Assembly: GCA_964430855.1 (NCBI GenBank)
Contig: CAYSHC010000001.1
Coordinates: 51,134 to 115,133, forward strand
Source: JAEZDP01 sp964430855
GTDB taxonomy: Bacteria > Acidobacteriota > Vicinamibacteria > Vicinamibacterales > Vicinamibacteraceae
DNA: 64,000 nucleotides
Direction of reading: 5' to 3'
Of the stretch, positions 27,224 to 35,016 are shown in pieces. Positions within the stretch are counted from its first letter, which is position 1, and each line of letters begins with the position of its first letter. Under the pieces are notes generated by a model. It had not been told where the DNA came from, ran no database searches, and was given only the letters and a program-made list of their open reading frames with translations. Position numbers and translations under genes: made by a program.

Positions 27224-27260
27224 AAAAAAATACGGCCTCGTTGAGGGGGAACGAGGCCGT
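27224..27260 (-). terminator. Intrinsic terminator downstream of the yqeY-like gene
   Basis: On the minus strand ACGGCCTCGTT pairs perfectly with AACGAGGCCGT (11-bp stem, 7-nt loop) and is followed by A and seven T. This is the only clear hairpin-plus-T-tract terminator in the window. It ends eight bases before the start codon of the downstream same-strand ASPIC/UnbV gene. Confidence 0.85.
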
Positions 27261-27340
27261 GAAGGAGGATGGATGAGAGGCTCGGGTCGATGCCAGAAGC
27301 CTTCTCCTCCTAAGACGAACCTCGTGGTTTCCTGGTTCTC

Positions 27341-27802
27341 TCAGCTCCTGTCGAGCGCCGCCTTGACGCGTTCGCTGACGAGCCTGCCATCGACGAGCTG
27401 GCCGCCGAACCGCGCCATGACGCCCTTCATGACGCGTCCCAGGTCCTTCGGCGAGCTGGCGCCGGTCTCGGCGACGACCTCCGCCACCACGGCGTCGATC
27501 GCGGCCGCGTCGACGGGCGGGGGCAGGTAGCGTTCGAGCACGGCCAGCTCGGCGCGTTCCTTGTCGGCGAGCTCGTCGCGCCCCGCGGCGCTGAACTGAT
27601 CGATGCTGTCGCGGCGCTGCTTGACGAGCGAGGCAACCACCTGCTGCGCCTCGACCTCGGCCGGGTCGCGCTTCAGCTCCACGCGCTTGTTCATCAGCGC
27701 GGTCTTCAGCATGCGCAGCGCGTCGAGCGTGCGCTGGTCGCGCGCCCGCATGGCCGCCGCCATGTCGGCGTTGACTCTCTCGATGAGGGACGGGCCGGAC
27801 AT
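27341..27802 (-). CDS. GatB/YqeY domain protein
   Basis: Protein of 153 residues, helical, matching the YqeY family: LIERVNADMAAAMRARDQRTLDALRMLKTALMNKRVEL at the start and GASSPKDLGRVMKGVMARFGGQLVDGRLVSERVKAAL at the end. The family is related to the tail of the GatB amidotransferase subunit and is thought to bind tRNA; a firm function is lacking. It begins 7 bp after the preceding gene on the same strand and is followed by an intrinsic terminator. Confidence 0.9.
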   Translation of the reverse strand: MSGPSLIERVNADMAAAMRARDQRTLDALRMLKTALMNKRVELKRDPAEVEAQQVVASLVKQRRDSIDQFSAAGRDELADKERAELAVLERYLPPPVDAAAIDAVVAEVVAETGASSPKDLGRVMKGVMARFGGQLVDGRLVSERVKAALDRS

Positions 27803-27809
27803 GCGTGGG

Positions 27810-28703
27810 CTACTGGTTCGGGCGCGGCGTCGGCGCGTACGGGTTGAAGTACTTCGACCGATCCGGCTCGAGCGTGGGCGGCGCCGTCGACGACCCGGGG
27901 GCCGCGTCCGAGGGCAGGCCGTACGGGTTCAGTCCCTGCCCCTGGCCCTGCTGCGGCGTTGGCCGCGTGTTCTGCGCCGGCTCCGGCGTCGGGATCGTCC
28001 CCGGCCTGCTGAGCAGCGTCCCCATCGACAGCCCGCCCGGTCCCGACGCGGGCTCGGCGGCGCCTGCCGCGTTGCCATCCTGCGCCGTGCCGTCCTGCGC
28101 GGCGGCCGCCTCTGCTGCGGCACGCTGCTGCGCGGCGCGCGCGGCGAAATAGCGCTGCGGGTTGGCGTAGTCGAACTCGGTGGCGGACGCGGGTGGCCCG
28201 CTACCGTCGTCGTCGGCATTGACGTCGGCCACGATGTCGTCGCCGCCTGCCTGCCCGTCGTCCTGCATCAGCGGCTCGGTCTGTGGCGGCATCATCACCT
28301 GGGCGGGCGCGGGGCCCGGCGCCGGGCCCGAGCGGGCGGCGGCCGCGTTCACCGACACAGGCATCACGACGATGCGATCGAAGGTGGACGCTCCGGGCGC
28401 GCCGGCCGGCCGCGCCGCCGCGATGTAGCCCGCGGCGTTGCGCAGCACGATGTCGAGCGCCTCCCGCTCCGGCACGTTCTCGAGGGTGAGGGTGAGGAGC
28501 GACCCGGTGAGCCGCTCCGCGTCGACGACGCGCGTCCCGCCGAGCCGCGCCCACTCGGCGAGAATCGCCGCGGGCGTCGCGTTCTCGGCCTTGAGCGTCG
28601 CACGGCCGTTCGACAGGGACAGCTGCACCTGCTGCGCGCCGACCTCTGCGGCAGGCACGAGCAGGGCGACGATCGCGACGGGCAGCAAGGCGCGGGCGTG
28701 CAT
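27810..28703 (-). CDS. Secreted protein with STN/secretin-like N-terminal domain and disordered tail
   Basis: Protein of 297 residues with signal peptide MHARALLPVAIVALLVPAAEVGAQ. Residues 25-100 (ATLKAENATPAAILAEWARLGG, then LTLTLENVPEREALDIVLRNAAGY) resemble the short STN domain found in secretins and TonB receptors. The remaining 190 residues are Ala/Pro/Gly/Gln-rich and probably disordered. GGAGG eight bases before ATG 28703 fixes the start. A TATACT hexamer at 28781-28786 gives a leader of about 70 nt. It is followed by yqeY. Confidence 0.65.
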   Translation of the reverse strand: MHARALLPVAIVALLVPAAEVGAQQVQLSLSNGRATLKAENATPAAILAEWARLGGTRVVDAERLTGSLLTLTLENVPEREALDIVLRNAAGYIAAARPAGAPGASTFDRIVVMPVSVNAAAARSGPAPGPAPAQVMMPPQTEPLMQDDGQAGGDDIVADVNADDDGSGPPASATEFDYANPQRYFAARAAQQRAAAEAAAAQDGTAQDGNAAGAAEPASGPGGLSMGTLLSRPGTIPTPEPAQNTRPTPQQGQGQGLNPYGLPSDAAPGSSTAPPTLEPDRSKYFNPYAPTPRPNQ

Positions 28704-28780
28704 CGGGAAGACCTCCATCACGTGGGACGCGCCGACACCGGTTCCGGCCGGGCGTCCGCGACGGCGTGGATCAAGCTACC

Positions 28781-28786
28781 AGTATA
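28781..28786 (-). promoter_or_regulatory. -10 element TATACT, leadered
   Basis: A minus-strand TATACT lies about 78 bases before the ATG at 28703. Unlike the leaderless genes of this window, that gene has a normally spaced Shine-Dalgarno sequence. Confidence 0.35.
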
Positions 28787-28857
28787 CGCGTCGGGCCCCA
28801 TGCGCGCGTGGCAGAGGGGCCGCCAGCCCGGCCTTCCCTTGGTGCGGACGTCCCCGG

Positions 28858-29937
28858 TCAGAACGCGCAGACCGCGCGCGCCACGTGCGCGAGCGCGTCG
28901 TCGGTCAGCGAGGGGTACAGCGGCAGCGAGCACACCTCTGCAGCCGCCTGCTCCGCATGGGGACAGCGGGCCGGGTGTTCCTTCGCGAGCGCCTGCTGGC
29001 TCGGGATGGCGACGGGGTAGTGCACCAGCGTCTCGACACCGGCGTCCCGCAGATGGGCCTGGAAAGCGTCGCGGCGCGCCGTCCTGACGACGAACAGGTG
29101 ATAGACGTGACCCGGGTCGAGTTCCGGGGGCACGTCAACGCTGGCGCCCGCCAGCGCCGCACGGTACGCGGCCGCGAGGGCACGCCGCCGGGCCGTCCAC
29201 GCGGGAAGACGTGCGAGGCGCTCGCGCAGGATGGCGGCGTGGATCTCGTCGAGGCGCGAGTTCACGCCGAACTCGACGTGGGTGTAGCGCTCCGTCTGCC
29301 CGCCGTTGCGCAGGCGGCGCAGCCTGTCAGCCAGCGCCGCGTCGCTGGTGATCACCGCACCGCCGTCGCCGAGGGCCCCGAGGTTCTTGGTCGGATAGAA
29401 GCTGAAGCCGGCGCCCTGCCCGAAGCTGCCCACCGGGCGTCCGTCGCAGGTGCACAGGTGTGCCTGGGCCGCGTCCTCGACGAGCGCCAGGCCGTGGCGG
29501 GCGGCGATGCGGGCGAGCGCCGGCATGTCGGCGGCCTGTCCGTAGAGGTGCACCGGCATGATGGCCACGGTCCTGGGCGTGATCGCCGCCTCGACCTGCG
29601 CGGGATCGATCGTGTGGCGACGGGGGTCGATATCGGCAAACACCGGACGCGCGCCGGCCATCATGACGGCCAGCGCCGTGTAGGCGGCCGAGAGCGGCGC
29701 CGTGATCACCTCGTCGCCCGGACCGATGCCGAGCGCACGCAGCAGCAGTGCCAGAGCGTCGGTGCCGTTGCCGACGCCGACGGCGTGCGCCGCGCCGCTG
29801 GCTGTCGCGAACTCGGCCTCGAAAGCCTCGAGCTCCGGGCCCAGCACGAACCATCCCCTGTCGATGACGCGGTTGACGGCGGCGCGCACGACGGCGTCAT
29901 CGTCGCCGGGGCGAAGCGAGAGGAAGGGGACGCGCAT
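28858..29937 (-). CDS. DegT/DnrJ/EryC1/StrS-type sugar aminotransferase
   Basis: PLP-dependent enzyme of 359 residues that aminates keto-sugars on nucleotide carriers. The cofactor lysine is Lys184 in FSFYPTKNLGALGDGGAV, and ALVEDAAQAH holds the aspartate that contacts the pyridine nitrogen (Asp155). GNGTDALALLLRALGIGPGDEVI is the phosphate-binding region. Last gene of a six-gene minus-strand glycan operon; it starts 2 bp after the epimerase stop, suggesting that both act on the same sugar. Confidence 0.92.
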   Translation of the reverse strand: MRVPFLSLRPGDDDAVVRAAVNRVIDRGWFVLGPELEAFEAEFATASGAAHAVGVGNGTDALALLLRALGIGPGDEVITAPLSAAYTALAVMMAGARPVFADIDPRRHTIDPAQVEAAITPRTVAIMPVHLYGQAADMPALARIAARHGLALVEDAAQAHLCTCDGRPVGSFGQGAGFSFYPTKNLGALGDGGAVITSDAALADRLRRLRNGGQTERYTHVEFGVNSRLDEIHAAILRERLARLPAWTARRRALAAAYRAALAGASVDVPPELDPGHVYHLFVVRTARRDAFQAHLRDAGVETLVHYPVAIPSQQALAKEHPARCPHAEQAAAEVCSLPLYPSLTDDALAHVARAVCAF

Positions 29938-29939
29938 CG

Positions 29940-30935
29940 TCACAGGTAGTCGGCCAGGTGCTCGCGGTAGTAGGCGAACGTCCGCGTGAGGCCTTCGCGC
30001 AGCGGCACCTGCGGCCGCCAGCCGGTGACCTCGGCGAACCGCGACGAGTCGGCATAGAAGCTGCCGATGTCGATGGCCTTCTTCTCGGCCGGCCACTCGA
30101 CGAAGCGCCGCCGGCCGCTGCCGGCGATCTCGATCATCAGCTCGACGAGGTCGCGGTGGCTGATCGGCTCGCCCCCACCCACGTTGAACACCTCGCCGTT
30201 GCACGCGTCCAGGGCCCCGGCGCGCAGGAACGCGTCGGCCGCGTCGTCGACGAACACGAAGTCGCGCACCTGCGAGCCGTCGCCGAAGATCTCGATCTCG
30301 CCGTCCTCGACGATCTTTCTGATGAACCAGCCGATGAAGCCCTGGCGGTTGTGCCGAATCAGCTGGCGTGGGCCGTAGATGTTGGTCAGCCGCAGCGAGC
30401 ACGCGCGAATGCCGAAGACGTTGTTGTAGACCAGGTGGTAGTACTCGCCGGCCACCTTGTTGATGCCGTTGACGTCGGTCGGCCGCACGAGGTGCTTCTC
30501 GTCCACCGGCAGGTAGTCGGGCCGCCCGTACACCTGCCGCGTGCCGGCATAGACCACCTTCACGCCGGGGTTGTTGCGGCGGCAGGCCTCGAGCACCGTG
30601 AGCTGGCTGCGACAGTTGATCTCGAGGTCCGTGTAGGGGTCGCGCATGCTGTCGATGTGGCTCACCTGGCCGGCGAGGTTGAAGATCACCTCGCGATCCC
30701 CCACCAGGTAGTTCATCGTCGACTGCTGCCGGATGTCGGCGACGTTGACGCGCACGCGGTCCTCGATGCCGCGGATGTTGACAAGCGATCCGCCGTACTC
30801 CGGGATCAGCGAGTCGACGAGGAGCACGTCGGCGCCGAGGTCCGCGAGCTGGCGCGCGAGGTTGCTGCCGATGAACCCCAGCCCGCCGGTGATCATCACG
30901 CGCCGCCCGCGATAGAACTCGCGGTAGTCGGTCAT
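29940..30935 (-). CDS. NAD-dependent epimerase/dehydratase-like protein lacking the catalytic tyrosine
   Basis: Extended short-chain dehydrogenase of 331 residues. The dinucleotide fold is MITGGLGFIGSNLARQL (GGxGxxG at residues 17-23). At the active site the usual YxxxK becomes Asn156-Gly-Ile-Asn-Lys160 in PTDVNGINKVAGEYYH, so the general-base tyrosine is missing while the lysine is kept. VYAGTRQVYG replaces the usual serine-rich segment. It may use a different base, act as a dehydrogenase or bind without catalysis. ATG 30935 overlaps the upstream stop (ATGA), and the next gene is a sugar aminotransferase. Confidence 0.85.
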   Translation of the reverse strand: MTDYREFYRGRRVMITGGLGFIGSNLARQLADLGADVLLVDSLIPEYGGSLVNIRGIEDRVRVNVADIRQQSTMNYLVGDREVIFNLAGQVSHIDSMRDPYTDLEINCRSQLTVLEACRRNNPGVKVVYAGTRQVYGRPDYLPVDEKHLVRPTDVNGINKVAGEYYHLVYNNVFGIRACSLRLTNIYGPRQLIRHNRQGFIGWFIRKIVEDGEIEIFGDGSQVRDFVFVDDAADAFLRAGALDACNGEVFNVGGGEPISHRDLVELMIEIAGSGRRRFVEWPAEKKAIDIGSFYADSSRFAEVTGWRPQVPLREGLTRTFAYYREHLADYL

Positions 30936-31687
30936 CGCGACACCCCCGCGGCAGGCTGCCGCCGGTGCTCCCCGCGGACGACGAGCGCGAACCACAGCTT
31001 CAGCACGTCGATGCCCGTGCGGACGATGCGCCGGACGTTGAAGAACTGCGACCGCCCGTAGGCGCGGTGGAAGTGGTGCACCGGCACCTCCGCGATCCGG
31101 AAGCCCGCGTCGGTGACCTTCTTCATCAGCTCCAGGCAGATGACGCCGCTGTCCTTCGTGAGCGTGACGGTGTCGAAGATCGAGCGGCGCATCAGCCGGA
31201 AATCGCAGTCGACGTCGCGCACCTTCAGGCCGAAGAGCAGCTTCACCGTATGGTGGTACAGCCGGCCGATGACGATCCGGTGCAGCGGATCGGACCGGCT
31301 GATCTTGTAGCCGTTCACCAGGTCCACGTCGTCGGTCATCCGGGCCCAGAGGTCCACCATCTCGCCGGGGTCGTACTGGGCGTCGCCGTCGGTGTAGAAG
31401 ACCAGGTCCTTGGTGGACGCGGCAAAGCCGCTGCGGAGTGCCCCGCCGTACCCGCGGTTGACGTCGTGGCGCACGACCCGGACCTCGGGGTAGATGCGCG
31501 CCAGCTCGTCGAGCACCCGGGGCGTCGCGTCGCGGCTCCCGTCGTCGACCACGATGACCTCGTGGTCGGGCGTCAGGGTGCGCGCGGCCAGCAGCGCCGT
31601 GATGACCATCGAGGCGATCGTGCCGCCGTCGTTGTAGGCAGGGAAGAAGATGCTGAGGCCTGGGGCGTGCGGGGGGGCCTGACTCAT
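30932..31687 (-). CDS. Family 2 glycosyltransferase
   Basis: Protein of 251 residues. The nucleotide-sugar site is LSIFFPAYNDGGTIASMV, then VIVVDDGSRD, and the metal motif sits in LVFYTDGDAQYDPGEM (DGD). It resembles polyprenyl-phosphate sugar transferases of the DPM1 type without a long membrane tail; the C-terminus has one weakly hydrophobic stretch (VLKLWFALVV). Its substrate is unknown. It lies 35 bp downstream of a second GT2 gene on the same strand. Confidence 0.9.
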   Translation of the reverse strand: MSQAPPHAPGLSIFFPAYNDGGTIASMVITALLAARTLTPDHEVIVVDDGSRDATPRVLDELARIYPEVRVVRHDVNRGYGGALRSGFAASTKDLVFYTDGDAQYDPGEMVDLWARMTDDVDLVNGYKISRSDPLHRIVIGRLYHHTVKLLFGLKVRDVDCDFRLMRRSIFDTVTLTKDSGVICLELMKKVTDAGFRIAEVPVHHFHRAYGRSQFFNVRRIVRTGIDVLKLWFALVVRGEHRRQPAAGVSR

Positions 31688-31722
31688 GGCAGAACAGGAA
31701 ACACTAGCACAGCGCCGTGGCG

Positions 31723-32469
31723 TCAGCCGCGGCGCCGACGGGCGCGCGGGTTGCGCAGCACGACCTGCCAGGGCATCAGCACCGACTCGAAGATGACGGC
31801 CTTCGACATCTTCGACTGTCCCTCGCGGCGCTCCACGTAGATGATCGGCTCCTCGCCGATCCGGCAGCCCGCCCCCATCGCCTCGTAGAGCATCTCGACG
31901 AGGAACGCATAGCCGTCCGAGACGAACCGCCGGAGGGGCAGCCGGGCGAGCGCCTCGCGCCGCCAGCAGCGGTAGCCGCTCGTGCAGTCGCGCGCCGGCA
32001 GGCCCGTGACGAAGCGCACGTACCGGTTGGCGAAGGCGCTCAGGATCAGGCGCCGCAGCGGCCAGTTCACCACGCTCACGCCGTGCAGGTAGCGCGAGCC
32101 GATGACCAGGTCGAAGCCCCCGGTCTCGAGGGCGCTCACGAGCCTCGGCAGGTAGGCCGGGTCGTGCGAGAAGTCGGCGTCCATCTGGCAGACGACGTCC
32201 ACCTCGCGCGTGATGGCCACCGACAACGCGTCCACGTACGAGCGGCCCAGCCCCCGCTTGCCCGTCCGGTGCATCGCCTCGACGCGCCCGGGATGACGCG
32301 CCGCGAGACCGTCGATGATGGCGCCGGTGCCGTCGGGCGACTGGTCGTCCACGACCAGGACGCCGTAGGACGGACCGCACGCGAGGATCTGCTCGACGAG
32401 CGTCTCGATGTTGTCGCGCTCGTTGTAGGTCGGCACGACCACGAGCACGCGCGGCGCGACCGCCGTCAT
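31723..32469 (-). CDS. Polyprenol-phosphate mannosyltransferase-like GT2
   Basis: Protein of 248 residues. VLVVVPTYNERDNIETLV, VLVVDDQSPDGTG and VVCQMDADFSHDPAYLPRL match the DPM1/polyprenol monophosphomannose synthase group, which charges a lipid carrier with mannose or glucose. YLHGVSVVNWPLRRLILS and TSGYRCWRREAL are also typical. ATG 32469 overlaps the previous stop by four bases (ATGA). Confidence 0.88.
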   Translation of the reverse strand: MTAVAPRVLVVVPTYNERDNIETLVEQILACGPSYGVLVVDDQSPDGTGAIIDGLAARHPGRVEAMHRTGKRGLGRSYVDALSVAITREVDVVCQMDADFSHDPAYLPRLVSALETGGFDLVIGSRYLHGVSVVNWPLRRLILSAFANRYVRFVTGLPARDCTSGYRCWRREALARLPLRRFVSDGYAFLVEMLYEAMGAGCRIGEEPIIYVERREGQSKMSKAVIFESVLMPWQVVLRNPRARRRRG

Positions 32470-33326
32470 TCGCGTCCTCCGAAGCGCAGCGTGGTGATCT
32501 GCTCGGAGACCAGCCCGACGAGGAACACCATCACCGCAAACATCAGCAGCAGCACGGAGCCGTTGGGGATCTTCGACTCCATCGCGACCGTGTAGGCACC
32601 GTAGCCGAGACCGGCGACGGCCGCGAGCCCGCTGATCGGGACGAAGATCTTGAGCGGGCTGAAGATCGTCACCACGCGCAGGATGATGAGAAAGAAGCTG
32701 GCGCCGTCGCGCGCCAGACGAATCTTCGACTTGCCGCTGCGCTGCCGCGCCTCCACCGGCTCGAACAGCACGCTGTAGCCCGCCTTCACGAAGGCCAGCG
32801 TCGTCGTGGTGGGCGACGAGAACCCGTTCGGCAGCAGGTGCAGGAACTCGCGCAGGCAGGCGGTGCGTGCCCCACGGAACCCGGACGTGAGGTCGGGGAT
32901 GGGGCGTCCCGTCATGTAGGAGGCAAACGCGTTCAGGAGGCCGTTGCCGAGGCGACGGAGGCCGGAGGCCTGCGTGTGGCCGGCGCGGGCGCCCACGACG
33001 AGGTCGAACTCGCCGAGGCGCTCGATCAGCCGCAGCGCGTCCGCGGGGCTGTGCTGGCCGTCGCCGTCGAGCTGGAGCACGAACTCGCCGCCAGCTGCCC
33101 GGATCCCGGTCTTGACAGCCGCGCCGTTGCCCTTGTTGTACGGGTGGCGCACGACGCGCGCGCCCGCCGCGGCCGCGCGCTCCCCCGTGCCGTCGCTCGA
33201 GCCGTCGTCCACCACGATGATCTCGCGCCACGGGCCGGCGTCCCGGAGCGCCGTCACCACCTCCGCGACGACGGGTCCTTCGTTGTAGGCCGGGATGAGG
33301 ACGCTGACGGACTCGGGCGTGGCCAC
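32466..33326 (-). CDS. Membrane-anchored family 2 glycosyltransferase
   Basis: Protein of 286 residues. The GT2 domain has VLIPAYNEGPVVAEVV, IIVVDDGSSDGTGE and FVLQLDGDGQHSPADAL. Two hydrophobic helices close the protein (FVPISGLAAVAGLGYGAYTVAM and VLLLMFAVMVFLVGLVSEQI), as in polyprenyl-phosphate glycosyltransferases that build lipid-linked sugars. The start is GTG 33326, 22 bp after the GT4 stop. It is the second gene of the glycan operon. Confidence 0.88.
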   Translation of the reverse strand: MATPESVSVLIPAYNEGPVVAEVVTALRDAGPWREIIVVDDGSSDGTGERAAAAGARVVRHPYNKGNGAAVKTGIRAAGGEFVLQLDGDGQHSPADALRLIERLGEFDLVVGARAGHTQASGLRRLGNGLLNAFASYMTGRPIPDLTSGFRGARTACLREFLHLLPNGFSSPTTTTLAFVKAGYSVLFEPVEARQRSGKSKIRLARDGASFFLIILRVVTIFSPLKIFVPISGLAAVAGLGYGAYTVAMESKIPNGSVLLLMFAVMVFLVGLVSEQITTLRFGGRE

Positions 33327-33348
33327 GGCAGACGAGCGGGGTGCGGAG

Positions 33349-34398
33349 TCAGAGGCTGGTGAGGCCGCGTGTGAGGGCGTCGATGACGCCGTCCCACGAA
33401 ATGTCGCGGGTCCTATCGTAACCTGCCCGCCCGAGGCGCGCCGCCAGGGCCGGGTCGGCAGCCAGGCGGGCCATGGCCTCGCCGATGGCCTCGCCGGTGG
33501 GCTCGGCGACGAGGCCGCTCACCTCGTGCTCGACGAACTCGAGCACGCCGCCGCTGTCGCTGGCCGTCACCACCGGGCGGTGTGCCGCGAAGGCCTCGAG
33601 CGTGACGTATCCGTAGTCCTCGTCGAAAGGCGCAAACACGACCGCACGCGCCCCGGCGTACAGCTCGACGAGCCTGTCATCGTCCACGGCGCCGAGAAAC
33701 GTCACGCGGTGCCCGAGTCCGAGCTCCTCGACGCGCCTGTCGAGGCCGTGTCTGAACGTGCCCGTCCCCACCACGACGAGCCGCGCATCGCCGGGCACGT
33801 GCGCGAGCCCCTCGATGGCCAGCTCCACGCGCTTGACCGTCTCGAGGCGGCCGACCGACAGGAAATAGCCCTCGTCCGGGCCGGGATGGAGCCGGCTCGC
33901 CAGCGGCGAGGGGTGATAGAGCGGTGTGGACGCCACGCCCGTGTAGCGCTCCAGCCTGTCGGTGATGGTCTGCGAGATGGTGAACACCCCGCGACACTCG
34001 CCGAGCATGTCGCGATCGAGCCTGCGGAGGCGCTCGCGGACCTCCGTGTCGAGCTCCCGGTGGTCGAAGTCGGCGTACTCGGTGCCCGAGAGCTCGAACG
34101 CCGCGCGGTACTGGTGCATCAGCCACACCACCTTGTTCGGATGGCGGGCGGCGTAGGTCGGGAACTTGGTGGCGATCAGCAGGTCGATCGGGACGCCGCA
34201 GCTCTCCGAGAGGTCTAGGAGCCGCCATGCGGCCGCGTGCGCCATCAGCTCATCCTTGGGGTACCACTTGAACGGGACACTGATGAGCTCTACCCGGTGG
34301 CCCGCCCTCCGCAGCTGCGACACCAGCTCCCGGGTGAGCGCCTCGGCGCCTCCCCGGACAAACGGCACCTGTGCCTCGCAGACGACGATCGTGGCCAC
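33349..34398 (-). CDS. Family 4 glycosyltransferase
   Basis: Protein of 349 residues with the GT-B layout. The N-terminal domain begins ATIVVCEAQVPFVRGGAEALTREL. The donor site reads FLSVGRLETVKRVELAIEGL, then VTFLGAVDDDRLVELYAGARAVVFAPFDEDYGYVTLEAFA, with the glutamates typical of GT4. First gene of the operon running to 28858. GTG 34398 was chosen because TAGCAT ends eight bases before it and because the fold begins there; the frame is open further upstream without similarity. Confidence 0.9.
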   Translation of the reverse strand: MATIVVCEAQVPFVRGGAEALTRELVSQLRRAGHRVELISVPFKWYPKDELMAHAAAWRLLDLSESCGVPIDLLIATKFPTYAARHPNKVVWLMHQYRAAFELSGTEYADFDHRELDTEVRERLRRLDRDMLGECRGVFTISQTITDRLERYTGVASTPLYHPSPLASRLHPGPDEGYFLSVGRLETVKRVELAIEGLAHVPGDARLVVVGTGTFRHGLDRRVEELGLGHRVTFLGAVDDDRLVELYAGARAVVFAPFDEDYGYVTLEAFAAHRPVVTASDSGGVLEFVEHEVSGLVAEPTGEAIGEAMARLAADPALAARLGRAGYDRTRDISWDGVIDALTRGLTSL

Positions 34399-34406
34399 CG
34401 CCGGAG

Positions 34407-34412
34407 ATGCTA
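34407..34412 (-). promoter_or_regulatory. -10 element TAGCAT of a predicted leaderless glycan-operon mRNA
   Basis: Minus-strand TAGCAT is followed by eight bases (CTCCGGCG) and GTG 34398. It would drive the six-gene glycan operon. Confidence 0.4.
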
Positions 34413-34503
34413 CCCGAAGAGGCCGGCGGAACGAGTGCTGGCGTCGATCCACTTCTCCGGATCCGGCGAAGATAGAGCGAAGTCTTTGCGGCTCTGAAGT
34501 TTG

Positions 34504-34534
34504 TTGACACCCGTGACGCGGAATGGGGTATCCT
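34504..34534 (+). promoter_or_regulatory. Promoter of the division/cell-wall cluster
   Basis: A consensus -35 TTGACA (34504-34509) and a -10 TATCCT (34529-34534) are separated by 19 bp, slightly longer than ideal. The predicted transcription start near 34541 falls at the first repeat of the mraZ operator. This is the only clear TTGACA box found in the window. Confidence 0.6.
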
Positions 34535-34539
34535 CCGCG

Positions 34540-34584
34540 TGGAGCAAAGTGGAGCAGAATGGAGTCGTGTGGTGCTCCGTGGAC
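34540..34584 (+). promoter_or_regulatory. Likely MraZ operator: five TGG repeats with 10-bp period
   Basis: TGGAG, TGGAG, TGGAG, TGGTG and TGGAC begin at 34540, 34550, 34560, 34570 and 34580, exactly ten bases apart. MraZ is known to bind TGGGN-type direct repeats with 5-nt spacers upstream of its own operon in E. coli. The third repeat also serves as Shine-Dalgarno sequence for GTG 34572, and the last two lie inside the coding region. Confidence 0.7.
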
Positions 34585-35009
34585 GTGTGTCAGCAAAGAT
34601 CGATGACAAGGGCCGACTCAAGGTGCCGAGCGCCTTTCGGGCCTTCATCGAAGCCGAGTGGGGGACAGCGCTGTACCTGACCAGCTTGTCGTCCACGGGC
34701 GAGTGCGTCCGCCTGTACCCCATCAAGGTCTGGGAAGAGATCGAAGAACGACTCCGATCGCGCCCGTCCCTCAATCCTGCACGCAAGGCCTTCGAGATGA
34801 CCACTTCGTACTGGGGTCAGCAGGCCGAGATGGATGCGCAGGGGAGGGTCGTGCTGCCGCCGCACCTGCGCGCCGCTGCCGGCACGGAGGGCGACGTCGA
34901 GGTGCTGGGGCTGCAGAACTGCCTCGAGATCTGGAACAGCGAGCGCCTGAGACTCAAGGTCGAGGGCACGGGACTCACGGACGAACATCTGGAAACCCTC
35001 GGGATCTAG
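34572..35009 (+). CDS. mraZ: Transcriptional regulator MraZ
   Basis: Protein of 145 residues with two MraZ/SpoVT-type domains. It begins VLRGRVSAKIDDKGRLKVPSAFRAF, equivalent to the MFRGR start of the family, and repeats the pattern in AEMDAQGRVVLPPHLRAAAG. MraZ forms rings that bind the promoter of the division cluster. The start is GTG 34572, eight bases after the GGAG of the third TGG repeat; an in-frame GTG at 34539 lies in the operator itself and is unlikely. Confidence 0.93.
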   Translation: MLRGRVSAKIDDKGRLKVPSAFRAFIEAEWGTALYLTSLSSTGECVRLYPIKVWEEIEERLRSRPSLNPARKAFEMTTSYWGQQAEMDAQGRVVLPPHLRAAAGTEGDVEVLGLQNCLEIWNSERLRLKVEGTGLTDEHLETLGI

Positions 35010-35016
35010 CCGCGCA

